A stretch of 43,823 nt of DNA from Bradyrhizobium glycinis (GCF_016031655.1 NZ_JACCHQ010000043.1:1-43823); one strand, 5' to 3'; numbered from the stretch's first letter, positions 1 through 7,403 are shown. Numbers and translations are program-made. Notes: generated from the sequence alone by a model not told the origin.

Positions 1-59
1 CTCCCCCTCCCTCAACCCCCGGTTCCCTGACCTCGGAACCTCGCCCTCACCTAGATTAA

Positions 60-99
60 ATTTGCGCACCGCACCTGTCTGCCGCGTTGCGATGCACAA
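60..99. promoter_or_regulatory. TGC/GCA-rich stretch upstream of phasin gene
   Basis: Two short TGC/GCA-rich motifs occur in tandem (TTTGCGCACCGCA at about 61-73 and TTGCGATGCACAA at 87-99). Regulators of the PhaR family, which control phasin genes in PHB-storing bacteria, are known to bind TGC-rich sites, so these are candidate operators. This is inference from position and composition only; the match to a defined consensus was not tested. Confidence 0.25.
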
Positions 100-260
100 T
101 GTTGACATGATAGGCAGCCATAATTCTGGCGCTGGGCGAGCCATCTCGATTGTTTCGCGTTTCCAGTCTTCGTTCCCGCTCAATGCGAGGGCCCATGGTG
201 GGGGCCGGCGGGCGCGCCAGAAAGGCTCACTCCATTTTTCAATTAGCGTGAGGGACCAAC

Positions 261-695
261 ATGACAGGTGCGACTGATCCGTTTTCTGCCTCGATCATCC
301 CGTTCGAGGTTCCCGAGCAGATGCGTGCGTTCGCCGAGAAGGGCGCGGCGCAGGCCCGCGAGAACTACGCCAAGTTCAAGGACGCCGCCGAGACCCACAA
401 CGGCACCGTCGAGGCCGTGTTCACCTGCGCCTCCAAGGGCGCGAGCGAGTACACCGCCAAGCTGGTCGAGTTCATGAAGGCCAACAGCAACGCCCAGCTC
501 GACTTCGCCCAGCAGCTGTTCGGCGCCAAGTCGCCGTCGGAAGCGATGGAGCTGTGGACCGGCCACGCCCGCAAGCAGCTCGAAACCTTCCAGGCCCAGG
601 CCAAGGAGCTGGTCGAGCTCACCCAGCGCGTCGCCAATGAGACCGCCGAGCCGATCAAGGCCAGCGCCTCCAAGTACTATCCGTCCGCCGCCTGA
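261..695 (+). CDS. Phasin family protein (PHB granule-associated)
   Basis: A 144-residue protein, almost entirely helical and rich in Ala, Lys and Glu, with the phasin pattern: an N-terminal stretch (FEVPEQMRAFAEKGAAQARE) followed by heptad-like helices (YAKFKDAAET, LVEFMKANSNAQLDFAQQLFGAKSPSEAMELW). The segment that lists a helix, then FAQQLFGAKSP, then LWTGHARKQ is typical of the short alphaproteobacterial phasin_2 type. Phasins coat polyhydroxyalkanoate granules in the cytoplasm, limit granule coalescence and influence granule number. The start is set by GAGGGA a few bases upstream of the ATG. The gene is monocistronic: a strong hairpin follows at 722-749. No membrane segment or signal peptide is seen. 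Confidence in the family is high; which paralogue of the genome it is cannot be told. Confidence 0.92.
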   Translation: MTGATDPFSASIIPFEVPEQMRAFAEKGAAQARENYAKFKDAAETHNGTVEAVFTCASKGASEYTAKLVEFMKANSNAQLDFAQQLFGAKSPSEAMELWTGHARKQLETFQAQAKELVELTQRVANETAEPIKASASKYYPSAA

Positions 696-721
696 GCGGT
701 GAGGCCGGTTTGAGTTGAGGA

Positions 722-749
722 AACCCGGGCCGAACGGCCCGGGTTTTTT
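722..749 (+). terminator. Rho-independent terminator of phasin gene
   Basis: A perfect 10-bp stem (AACCCGGGCC / GGCCCGGGTT) with a GAAC loop is followed immediately by a T tract. It lies 27 bases after the phasin stop codon. Confidence 0.93.
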
Positions 750-754
750 CTTCG

Positions 755-820
755 CCTCTCCCGCTTGCGGGAGAGGCCGGCGCCCGGGCGATGCGAAGCA
801 TCGCCGGGCGACGGGTGAGG
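755..820. repeat. Palindromic intergenic repeat element
   Basis: Two adjacent hairpins: a 10-bp stem CCTCTCCCGC / GCGGGAGAGG (755-776) and a second imperfect stem of about 13 bp at 781-810 (arms ending in GATGC and GCATC), closing with GGGTGAGGG. This layout is that of REP-like intergenic elements common in Bradyrhizobium and relatives. The 344-base gap between the phasin gene and tRNA-His holds the terminator, this element and presumably the tRNA promoter; no gene is seen in it. Confidence 0.7.
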
Positions 821-1039
821 GTTCTTTCCGCTCGGGGACTTGGCCTTAAGCCGGCAGACACAGCCCACCGCTCCGATGCCCGCCACCGCGCCGAATCCTC
901 GCACCGAAGGCGATTTCACCGGGTTTTTCACCCCATTGCGGCCTTGCCAAACCGAGCCGTTGCACCTAGTTTCCGCCCCGTCCAGCCCCCCTCAGGCAGC
1001 AGGCCTTTTCAGGCAGCCCAAGGCGCGGCTCGCAAGGAT

Positions 1040-1116
1040 GCAGTTGTAGCTCAGTTGGTTAGAGCGCCTGTCTGTGGAACAGGAGGTCGGTGGTTCGAGC
1101 CCACCCAACTGTACCA
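1040..1116 (+). tRNA. tRNA-His (anticodon GTG)
   Basis: A complete 77-nt cloverleaf. The anticodon loop CTGTGGA carries GTG between the stem halves CCTGT and ACAGG. The T arm is GGTGG-TTCGAGC-CCACC. The acceptor stem pairs GCAGTTG with CAACTGT, so pair 1:72 is G-U, the discriminator is A73, and CCA is encoded. No unpaired G-1 facing C73 is present; this is the divergent histidine tRNA acceptor end known from alphaproteobacteria. It marks the left border of the small accessory island that follows. Confidence 0.96.
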
Positions 1117-1162
1117 ATGAAACCAATCGTTTAGCGAAAACACCCAGTGGTGGCGGATTGTC

Positions 1163-1182
1163 GTAGCTACCAGGTAGCTACC
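1163..1182. repeat. Tandem GTAGCTACC repeat
   Basis: The 9-mer GTAGCTACC occurs twice, separated by AG (1163-1171 and 1174-1182). Its first eight bases, GTAGCTAC, are self-complementary. It lies about 46 bases beyond the tRNA-His 3' end, in the AT-richer start of the island. It could be a protein-binding site or the scar of an excised element; function is unknown. Confidence 0.5.
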
Positions 1183-1297
1183 ACGAGAGTGCTAGTCCAT
1201 TATGCTCGCTATAGCGGGATGGGGTTAGTTTGAATCGACTTGGGATTCCCAAATCGGTGCGTCTCTGATTGACCATGCTGGCTGGGCGGAGGCCTGC

Positions 1298-1850
1298 ATG
1301 GATGGGCAAGGTTACTCTGTAGATCTACCCAAGGGTGTCGTGGCCGCGATCGGGGGCGGGATGTCTCGCAACCAGGCCGCCAGGTGATTTGGAGTGGCGA
1401 TCAGCACAGCGATCGGGTGGATCCAGAGGGTCGAGAAGACCGGCAGTGCAGATCGGCGGCTACAAGCCAAAGACGATCTCGGGCGAGCATGCGCTCTGGC
1501 TGTCACAATGGATCAAGAATGGTGAGTTCACCCTACGTGGGCTGATCGCCCAGCTAGCCGGCCGAGCCTGAAGGTCGACTACCACTCGGAGTGGGACTTT
1601 GTGCACGCCGAGAAGCTCAGCTTCAAAAAAAGCGTGGCGGCTGGCGAACGCGATCGATCCGAGATCGCGCGGCGGCGAGCCCTGTGGGCAAAAATATCAA
1701 CATCGCGTCGAAGCTGAGCGGCTCGTCTTCATCGACGAGACCTAGACCAGGACCGATATGGCACCCTTGCGGGGATGGGCGCCGCGCGGGCGCAGGCTTC
1801 AGGCCAAGGTCCCCCACGGCGCTGGAAGACCCTGACCTTCCTCGCAGCCC
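1298..1850 (+). pseudogene. IS630-family transposase remnant
   Basis: Translating across frames recovers an IS630-type transposase in order: MDGQGYSVDLPKGVVAAIGG, GMSRNQAAR then a TGA stop, FGVAISTAIGWIQRVEKTGS, a shift to GGYKPKTISGEHALWLSQWI, a stop, then SFKKSVAAGERDRSEIARRR, ERLVFIDET, an in-frame TAG where the family has Trp, then TRTDMAPLRGWAPRGRR and finally RWKTLTFLAA. The FIDET motif holds the first catalytic Asp of the DDE triad. The gene thus carries at least two stops and two or more frameshifts, and it ends before the C-terminal part of the catalytic domain. It is a dead relic. I could not identify terminal inverted repeats. Confidence 0.88.
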
Positions 1851-1874
1851 AACTGCAAGCGCGTCGAGATATGT

Positions 1875-2108
1875 TCACTCGAGCTCGTGGTATTCGGCCC
1901 GGTGGAAATCCGAACCGAATAGCGCTGCTGCGGCGTCATAGAGCGCGACGGTATTGACGGTTGACTGCACGTCGTACCAGGCGCGCAATGCCTCCATCGC
2001 CGACGCATGGGCTCGCAACGGTCGCGATGGGACCTGGCAATCGAGCACCTTCAGCTTGGGCGCTTCCCGCTTCGTGCCGCTCGCGGTGATAATCCGATCG
2101 ACTGTCAT
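1875..2108 (-). CDS. Hypothetical protein, 77 aa
   Basis: A short soluble protein (begins MTVDRIITASGTKREAPKLK and ends SDFHRAEYHELE) with a plausible amphipathic middle (AMEALRAWYDVQSTVNTVALYDAAAALFG). I do not recognise the family. An upstream stop eleven codons before the chosen ATG fixes the maximum length. The Shine-Dalgarno is weak. It sits between the dead transposase and a small membrane-protein gene, both in the island, and its 3' end lies about 25 bases from the end of the transposase remnant. It may be a genuine orphan gene or itself decaying; residue composition looks protein-like rather than random. Confidence 0.45.
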   Translation of the reverse strand: MTVDRIITASGTKREAPKLKVLDCQVPSRPLRAHASAMEALRAWYDVQSTVNTVALYDAAAALFGSDFHRAEYHELE

Positions 2109-2188
2109 TGTCTGTGCTTCGCGGTCGTAGTTGGTCCGTCAGACCCTATGGGCTCACCATTAGCCTGCCAGTCCGCCGTAACGTCGGA

Positions 2189-2365
2189 TCATTCGCGATG
2201 TGACCGATTGATGAAGGTGCGCTCGACGCAAAAGCCGGCGGTGACTGAAGCGACTAGTGCAAGGCCGCAGGCGACGTAGTCATCAAATAAATTCCAGACT
2301 ATGTTGCTGCCGGCGACTACGACAAAGGTGAGTGTCATTGCGATATTGCGAAATGCATTAATCAT
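2189..2365 (-). CDS. Small hypothetical membrane protein, 58 aa
   Basis: An ATG at 2365 with GGGGGA six bases upstream opens a 58-codon frame. The protein starts MINAFRNIAMTLTFVVVAGS and ends with a charged tail (VERTFINRSHRE). Two hydrophobic segments can be seen: roughly residues 8-24 (IAMTLTFVVVAGSNIVW) and 30-46 (YVACGLALVASVTAGFC), separated by a short acidic turn (NLFDDY). That is the layout of a two-helix inner-membrane hairpin. The good ribosome-binding site and clean hydrophobic pattern argue that it is real. Function is unknown. It is transcribed leftward in the island, like the 77-residue gene and the integrase. Confidence 0.55.
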   Translation of the reverse strand: MINAFRNIAMTLTFVVVAGSNIVWNLFDDYVACGLALVASVTAGFCVERTFINRSHRE

Positions 2366-2693
2366 ACGTATTCCCCCGGCCGGTTGGCGAGGGATATTAA
2401 CATTGCAACCAGGACGTTTGGCGGCGTCTGACGTGCGTGATCAGCCGCATTTCTGCTAGGTGCTCGGGCGTGATGTTGCGCGTGCCTAAACCGCATCCAG
2501 CGGTGCGCCAGCTCGCGCCAGGCGATTTAGAAATCGTTTCGCGCTCATTGGCGATTTGAATTGTCCCAAGCCGTGGCCCAGAGCTGGCGAACGATTTTTT
2601 GCTTCCGGCACGAGATGCAAGCGCCGACGATTATCACATGAGCTTGCCACGGGTTGAACCGGGCGACGGTAACCAGTTTGATGATAGACAGGC
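2366..2693. other. Island stretch without recognisable gene
   Basis: 328 bases between the small membrane protein and the 3' end of the integrase gene. Base composition is lower in GC than the flanks. I see no convincing reading frame, tRNA, hairpin terminator or copy of the tRNA-Leu 3' end. Confidence 0.5.
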
Positions 2694-4064
2694 TTAAGCC
2701 TGCGCGCCTCTCTTGATCGGCATCACCCTCTTGGGATCGAGCCAGTGGTCGATTCGATCAGCCCAATGCTGCATTAGCTTTGTGCGTGAGCCGATCAAGG
2801 CGAGTGGTCCGTGCTTCTTGTAGAGACCTTCCACTGTAGAGTTATCGAGATGCGCAAGCTGCAACTCGACGACATCACCATCCCAGGCCTTGGCGTCTTT
2901 GATCTCTTCGTGGTGAGACAGGGTCGAGAAGGTAGTCCGAAATCCGTGGGCACAATGATAAGTTTTGGTGTCAATGCCAAGCAGCCGCAAGCGCTTGTTG
3001 AGCGTGTTGTTTGATAGCGGTGCGTCCTTCGAGCAGGAAAACGCGTAGCGGCGATGACCCGTCAGCTTCTGAACGCTACGCAGGATTGCGAGTGCCTGCA
3101 GTGACAAGGGCACGACATGGTCCCAACCAGTCTTCATCTTGGCGGCTGGAATGGTCCAGCGTTCGGCATCCCAATCGACCTCGCTCCACTCCATTTCATT
3201 GACCATGCCGGGGCGGGGAATGGTCAGCGCATCAAAGCGCAAGGCAAGGCCAACAACGTCACCAAACCTGGCTCTAGTCCAAGGCGCGCTAATGAGCTTG
3301 AAGACGCGCGTCACGTCACGTGGTTCGGTGACGCCTGGACGCGGAGTCGAAATGTTGGCAATTATCTGCCCCTTCAGATTGCGGAATGGATTGTAGCCGT
3401 CGCCTTCGACGTCGGCATAGTCGCAGATTTGCTCACCGATGCTGCGCACGCGGTCGCGGGTTTCCAGCTTTCCCTCGTTTTCATATGAACGCATGAAGGC
3501 GAGCACGTCCGGACGCTTGATATCCTGCCTGCGCAGGTTGCCGAAGCGCTTCTTCATGTAGCCGACGCGCAGCTCAAGCACCTCGATGGTCTTGGGGTCG
3601 CGCACCGCGACGATCCTGCCGCGTTTGACCTTCTCCACCTTCTTCTTCGCGAGCCACTCGTCGGCCCATTGCCCGAAAGGCCGGGAGGCCGCCTGCCTGT
3701 GCTTGTCGAGCTGCTTCTCGGTGCTTGGATCTTTGCCGTCCTTGAGCAGGTCTTTGGCCTTGTCGCGCTCGCGCCGCGCGTCGGCGAGCGAGAACGTGCC
3801 ATCCTTCCCGTTGCCGTAAGGTCCGATTGAGTAGGTTTTCTGGCGGCCGTGGAAGCGGTAGTCCATCCGCCAGAGCTTGGAGGCAGCGTTGCCAGGCCTG
3901 CTCACGTCCGGCGTGACGAAGAGATAGAGCCATCCGCCGGTCACGTCAGAAATCTTGGCGGAAGTCCACGCGCCATTGGCGAATTTCGGTCGAGCGGCGC
4001 GGCAATCGACGTCGGTCCTAATGTGCTTGGGATTGGCGCACGCGCCGTCGTCCTTGGCGGCCAT
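2694..4064 (-). CDS. Tyrosine recombinase / integrase, P4-like
   Basis: A 456-residue site-specific recombinase. An N-terminal arm-type DNA-binding region (about 40-120, with WRMDYRFHGRQKTYSIGPYG) is followed by a SAM-like core-binding domain (about 130-245) and the catalytic domain (about 250-440). The catalytic residues are present: Arg284 (TIPRPGMV), the Lys strand (AAKMKTGWDHVVPLS), His373-x-x-Arg376 (HGFR), His405 (LQLAH) and nucleophile Tyr415 (EGLYKK). The family inserts prophages and islands into tRNA 3' ends, and this gene starts about 220 bases from the 3' end of tRNA-Leu(CAA). The start at 4064 is preferred because AAGGA lies about 9 bases upstream; an alternative ATG at 4130 adds 22 residues. 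The gene looks intact although its element appears mostly deleted. Confidence 0.93.
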   Translation of the reverse strand: MAAKDDGACANPKHIRTDVDCRAARPKFANGAWTSAKISDVTGGWLYLFVTPDVSRPGNAASKLWRMDYRFHGRQKTYSIGPYGNGKDGTFSLADARRERDKAKDLLKDGKDPSTEKQLDKHRQAASRPFGQWADEWLAKKKVEKVKRGRIVAVRDPKTIEVLELRVGYMKKRFGNLRRQDIKRPDVLAFMRSYENEGKLETRDRVRSIGEQICDYADVEGDGYNPFRNLKGQIIANISTPRPGVTEPRDVTRVFKLISAPWTRARFGDVVGLALRFDALTIPRPGMVNEMEWSEVDWDAERWTIPAAKMKTGWDHVVPLSLQALAILRSVQKLTGHRRYAFSCSKDAPLSNNTLNKRLRLLGIDTKTYHCAHGFRTTFSTLSHHEEIKDAKAWDGDVVELQLAHLDNSTVEGLYKKHGPLALIGSRTKLMQHWADRIDHWLDPKRVMPIKRGAQA

Positions 4065-4286
4065 CTGCTCAATTCCTTCATTCGCAAAAGCGAAAGTCGC
4101 CGTGAACGTTTGTTCTCCTGATACCAGCACGATACCAGCAAAAATACCAGCAAATCAGGCGGCTGGGATCGGAGAAGAACAAACAGTGACGAACAAGAAT
4201 GTACGCGGAAGTGTCTAGTTTTCAAGGCTTTCCGAGCACTGCGCGAACGCTTGCGGACGATTTAGAACGGCCCTGAAAAGCTTGAT

Positions 4287-4371
4287 TGGTGCCCCTGGCC
4301 GGAATCGAACCAGCACTCCTTGCGGAACTCGATTTTGAGTCGAGCGCGTCTACCAGTTCCGCCACAGGGGC
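4287..4371 (-). tRNA. tRNA-Leu (anticodon CAA)
   Basis: An 85-nt class II tRNA. The acceptor stem GCCCCTG pairs with CAGGGGC, the discriminator is A, and CCA is encoded. The anticodon stem CTCGA / TCGAG closes the loop CTCAAAA, giving CAA (reads UUG). A long variable arm is present. It is the presumed insertion site of the neighbouring integrase element, which lies on its 3' side. Confidence 0.96.
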
Positions 4372-4409
4372 CCTCGGTCGGCCTAGAGGCGGCGTCGCGA
4401 AGCCGGCGG

Positions 4410-4437
4410 ACTATAGCCATGGACGGGACGGGGTCAA
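4410..4437 (-). promoter_or_regulatory. Sigma-70-type promoter of tRNA-Leu
   Basis: On the minus strand TTGACC (4437-4432) and TATAGT (4415-4410) are separated by 16 bases, with transcription expected to begin about 30 bases before the mature tRNA 5' end at 4371. Both hexamers are close to the housekeeping consensus. Confidence 0.7.
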
Positions 4438-4525
4438 CCCGCGCCAAAGTGATCCCGGCCGTTCTCGACAGCCGCATGGGCCGGGGCTAGAGGCTTGGAG
4501 CGCGAGAGATGCGAAAGAGGCTGCC

Positions 4526-5077
4526 GTGACCACCCAGAGTGCCGCCATACCTGCGTTCAAGCCGGCCGCCGCGGGCCCGGCACTGACCGCCGCGGTCCTG
4601 GTCACGCTGATCGGCGCAGCCACGATTGCGGGCGCCTGGTTCTTCCAGCTCGTCCTGGAGATCCTGCCCTGTCCATTGTGCCTGGAGCAGCGCTACGCCT
4701 ATTACCTTGCGATACCGCTCGGTGCGCTCACGGCGCTGGCGGCGCGAAGCGGCGCGCCGCGGCCGCTGCTGCTGGCGGGGCTCGCGATCCTCGCCCTGGC
4801 GATGCTCGCCAATGCCGGCCTCGGCGCCTACCATTCCGGGGTCGAATGGGGGTTCTGGAAGGGACCGACCGATTGCTCCGGTCCCGTCGTCAATCTCGGC
4901 AGCGCCGCCGATCTGCTGTCGAAGCTCGACACCGTGAAGGTGGTGCGCTGCGACGAGGTACAGTGGCGCTTCCTCGGCCTCTCGCTCGCCGGCTACAACG
5001 TGCTGATCTCGCTCTTGATGGCCGCGATCGCCGCCTGGGGATTTGTACGGACGGCAAAGCGCACGCAACTGCCGTAG
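4526..5077 (+). CDS. dsbB: Disulfide bond formation protein B
   Basis: A 183-residue inner-membrane protein with four hydrophobic segments (about 18-45, 58-75, 82-102 and 152-172). DsbB reoxidises periplasmic DsbA and passes electrons to quinone. Both redox pairs can be seen: Cys49-Pro-Leu-Cys52 with the family context LCLEQRYAYY at the end of helix 1, and Cys117 (TDCSGP) with Cys142 (VRCDEVQW) in the second periplasmic loop. The GTG start at 4526 follows AGAGG at good spacing; a longer frame would run back through the tRNA and is rejected. It is a single gene; a palindromic repeat begins at its stop codon. A DsbA-family protein is encoded about 4 kb away at 9048 but is not in the same operon. 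Confidence 0.9.
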   Translation: MTTQSAAIPAFKPAAAGPALTAAVLVTLIGAATIAGAWFFQLVLEILPCPLCLEQRYAYYLAIPLGALTALAARSGAPRPLLLAGLAILALAMLANAGLGAYHSGVEWGFWKGPTDCSGPVVNLGSAADLLSKLDTVKVVRCDEVQWRFLGLSLAGYNVLISLLMAAIAAWGFVRTAKRTQLP

Positions 5078-5172
5078 GTTGGGCAAAGGTGCGCTCTTCG
5101 CGCGCCGGGCCCACCATATCTGGACCAGCATTGCTGCGTGGGCACGGCGCAAGTGCGCCTTTGCCCACCCCA
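5074..5172. repeat. Palindromic repeat overlapping dsbB stop codon
   Basis: A nested imperfect palindrome of about 99 bases. The outer arms start GGTTGGGCAAAGGTGCGC and end GCGCCTTTGCCCACCCC; inner arms are GCGCCGGGCCCACC and its near reverse complement around 5135-5150. The dsbB stop codon (5075-5077) lies inside the left end. It resembles a mobile REP/MITE-like family of bradyrhizobial intergenic repeats and may also act as a bidirectional terminator between dsbB and the convergent gene. Confidence 0.75.
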
Positions 5173-5198
5173 CAAGAGCTCAGGATGAGGAGAGCTCA

Positions 5199-6284
5199 CT
5201 AATCATCCACGTCGTCCTGCGTGCGCCCGAACAGGTGCACGATGCCCGGCGTTGCGATCGTCACGAAGACGAAACGCGACAGGTGGTGGGCGCCGACGAA
5301 GATCGGGTCGATGTGCAGCGTCAAGGCCAGCGCCAGCATCGCGTCCATCGCGCCCGGCGCGAAGGCGACAACGACGTCGGAAAATTTCACCTGGGTGGTG
5401 AGCGCCACGATGCCGACGAAGATGGCGGAGACGGCGATCGCTACGGCAAACGAGCCCAGGGCCGCGCGGAGGTGGCCGGCGAGCGTCTTGATCCGCATCC
5501 GCGCGAAACGGCTACCGATCAGTGCGCCGATCCCGATCAGCGCCACGCCGCGGACCCAGTCCGGCAGGCCGCCCTCGACCCACCCGGCACCATGCAGCAC
5601 GCTGGAGGCGATCATCGCGCCGAACATCCAACTCGCCGGAAACCTGATCAGCCGCAACACGAGCGCTGCGGCCAGCGAGGCCGCGGCAAGCTCCAGAAGA
5701 TCGAGCGGCGAGGCGATCGTCGTCGTCAGCGACGGCGCAGCGGAGGGCGCGACGCCTGCAATCGCCAGCACCATCGGCAGCGCGGCGGTCAGGATGATGA
5801 CGCGCATGGTCTGCACCACCGCAATGCCCGGCAGGTCGGCGCCGCGCTCGACCGCCAGGATCGTGATCTGCGACAGCGCGCCGGGGCTGCCGGCCAGGAA
5901 AGCCGAGGTGCGGTCCCAGCCATGGATGCGCTGAAGGTAATAGCTCGAGCCGAACGTGGAGCAGAACGTGGCGAACGCAAGCAGGCCGATGGTGAGAGGA
6001 TAGGCGCTGACCTGCTGAAGCAAATGGCGCGAGACGACCGAGCCCAGCGAGATGCCGAGCAGCACCAGCACGGTCTGGGTCAGGATCGGCGGCAGGCTCA
6101 GCTGGCGGCCGGCGATTGCAGCGATCCCGACCGCGATCATCGAGCCCGAGATCAGCCCGCCGGGAAGGCCGGCAAGCAGAAACACGAGGCCGCCGGCGGT
6201 GCCGATGACGAGCGTCTCCACCGTGCTCAGGATCTTGGCACGGCTCGGCCATTCGAACGACAGGGAGGCAGTGATTTGCTTCAC
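5199..6284 (-). CDS. AbrB-family integral membrane protein
   Basis: A 361-residue polytopic protein with about ten hydrophobic segments arranged as two homologous halves, as in the Gram-negative AbrB duplication family (often labelled 'ammonia monooxygenase' or 'AbrB family transporter'). Landmarks are the paired Gly/Pro-rich repeats: LPGGLISGSMIAVGIAAIAG in the first half and FPASWMFGAMIASSVLHGAG in the second, and AGSPGALSQI matched by AFAPGAMDAM. The family is thought to be transport-related; substrate is unknown, and it is not the AbrB transcription factor. The start is GTG at 6284, with AAGGTGG just upstream at short spacing. It converges on dsbB across the palindromic repeat. Confidence 0.85.
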   Translation of the reverse strand: MKQITASLSFEWPSRAKILSTVETLVIGTAGGLVFLLAGLPGGLISGSMIAVGIAAIAGRQLSLPPILTQTVLVLLGISLGSVVSRHLLQQVSAYPLTIGLLAFATFCSTFGSSYYLQRIHGWDRTSAFLAGSPGALSQITILAVERGADLPGIAVVQTMRVIILTAALPMVLAIAGVAPSAAPSLTTTIASPLDLLELAAASLAAALVLRLIRFPASWMFGAMIASSVLHGAGWVEGGLPDWVRGVALIGIGALIGSRFARMRIKTLAGHLRAALGSFAVAIAVSAIFVGIVALTTQVKFSDVVVAFAPGAMDAMLALALTLHIDPIFVGAHHLSRFVFVTIATPGIVHLFGRTQDDVDD

Positions 6285-6384
6285 GCCACCTTATCGCAAA
6301 TCGGCGCGAGGCGCACAATTGCAGGCTCGTCATGCCGCGATGCGCGAGGCCTTCCGCGGATGCTCGGAAGGAATTGTGACGTGC

Positions 6385-6675
6385 TTATTTCTTGTCGGCG
6401 GCGGGAGCTGCGGGAGCGGCGGCTGCGCTGCCGGCCTTCGCCTCCTTCTTGCATTCGCGACGGAATTTCTTGCGCTCCTTCCCCTTTAATCCCTTGGCGT
6501 CCGCCTGCTTGGAGCATTCCAGCGATTCCGCCGATCGCTCCTTCGTTGCCTTCTTGTCGGGGGCAGTGGCGGCAGTGTCGGTCTTGGCGGCCGGCGCCGC
6601 GGTCTGCGCGAAGGCGGTGCCGGTGACGAGCAGGGACGCGAGAGCAACAGCGGCGAGGCGGGACGTGAAGGTCAT
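6385..6675 (-). CDS. PsiF repeat-containing secreted protein
   Basis: A 96-residue protein with a Sec signal peptide (MTFTSRLAAVALASLLVTGT, cleavage likely after AFA) and an Ala/Lys-rich mature part. One PsiF-type repeat can be seen: LECSKQADAKGLKGKERKKF followed by RRECKKEA, with two Cys flanking a basic helix. PsiF-repeat proteins are small periplasmic proteins of unknown function, first noted as phosphate-starvation-induced in E. coli. The ATG at 6675 is preferred over a GTG nine bases earlier because it gives the usual signal-peptide N-terminus. It faces away from the secreted protein gene at 6876, with about 200 bases between them that must hold both promoters. Confidence 0.8.
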   Translation of the reverse strand: MTFTSRLAAVALASLLVTGTAFAQTAAPAAKTDTAATAPDKKATKERSAESLECSKQADAKGLKGKERKKFRRECKKEAKAGSAAAAPAAPAADKK

Positions 6676-6875
6676 GTGGTGCACTCTGCTTGCGAGAATT
6701 GCGGAAGGCCGGAACGTCGGCTCGCGTTGCTGAACGCGACATGAATGAGTTGAGCGGCAGGATCACTATATTTTGCCGGCGCAACGCATCGCATCCTTGT
6801 CGCAAGCGGCCGGCACGCTAGGATAGCAATCCTCAATTCACTTCCGTTGCGGAAGACAAAGCAGGAGACCCAGGG

Positions 6876-7358
6876 ATGACCATCCAGACGAAATTGTTGT
6901 GTGCGATCGCAGCGACCGGTGTCGCGGCATTGCTGGCCAGCGCGCCGGCGCAGGCACTGACCGCGCAGGAGTGCAGCGCGAAGTACCAGGCCGCCAAGAA
7001 GGACGGCTCGCTCGGCACCATGAAGTGGAATGACTTCCGCAAGGCCCAATGCGGTGCCGATGCGACGCCCGCCGCTGCGCCGACTGCGGCTGCGCCCGCT
7101 GCTCCTGCGGAGCCGAAGCAGGCGAAGAAGGAGGAGGCGCCAGCCGCCGCGCCGGCCCTGCCGGCCGGACCCGCGGTCTACCCGAACGCGATTGATCCGA
7201 AGTATGCCAAGGAGACTCCCGGCAAGGCGCGCCTGCACACCTGCGTCGACCAGTACAATGCCAACAAGACCACCAATGGCAACGGCGGCTTGAAATGGAT
7301 CCAGAAGGGCGGCGGCTATTACAGCGAATGCACCAGGAAGCTGAAGGGCGCCGCCTGA
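6876..7358 (+). CDS. Secreted protein with two Cys-flanked modules
   Basis: A 160-residue exported protein: Sec signal peptide (residues 1-27, cleavage after AQA), module 1 (about 29-59: TAQECSAKYQAAKKDGSLGT then MKWNDFRKAQC), a long Ala/Pro/Lys linker (about 60-105), and module 2 (about 120-155: TCVDQYNANKTTNGNGG then LKWIQKGGGYYSEC). Both modules share the pattern C-x3-Y-x-A-x-K, a Gly turn, then [ML]KW and a closing Cys, so they look like a duplicated disulfide-bonded unit. The Shine-Dalgarno AGGAG lies about 9 bases before the ATG. This type of protein is seen in Rhizobiales; I know of no function. A bidirectional hairpin follows. Confidence 0.8.
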   Translation: MTIQTKLLCAIAATGVAALLASAPAQALTAQECSAKYQAAKKDGSLGTMKWNDFRKAQCGADATPAAAPTAAAPAAPAEPKQAKKEEAPAAAPALPAGPAVYPNAIDPKYAKETPGKARLHTCVDQYNANKTTNGNGGLKWIQKGGGYYSECTRKLKGAA

Positions 7359-7374
7359 GCCTCGACCTGACACG

Positions 7375-7401
7375 ATGGCCGGAGCTGCGCTCCGGCCATT
7401 T
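7375..7401. terminator. Hairpin terminator between convergent genes
   Basis: A 10-bp perfect stem (ATGGCCGGAG / CTCCGGCCAT) with a 5-nt loop lies between the secreted-protein stop and the TetR stop, followed by TTT on the plus strand. It probably serves both genes. Confidence 0.75.
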
Positions 7402-7403
7402 GC

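Noticed and set aside
102..124. TTGACA followed by CATAAT upstream of the phasin gene
   Set aside because: The spacer is only 11 bases, too short for a sigma-70 promoter.
2007..2279. A 90-codon plus-strand frame in the island
   Set aside because: It overlaps the better-supported 77- and 58-residue minus-strand genes and shows no motif.
1117..2693. Possible copy of the tRNA-Leu 3' end (left att site)
   Set aside because: Read on both strands; no stretch matches the last 20 or so bases of the tRNA.
5043..6626. A 527-codon plus-strand frame
   Set aside because: Antisense to the AbrB-family gene, low-complexity Arg/Gln/His/Asp-rich translation, no ribosome-binding site or domain.
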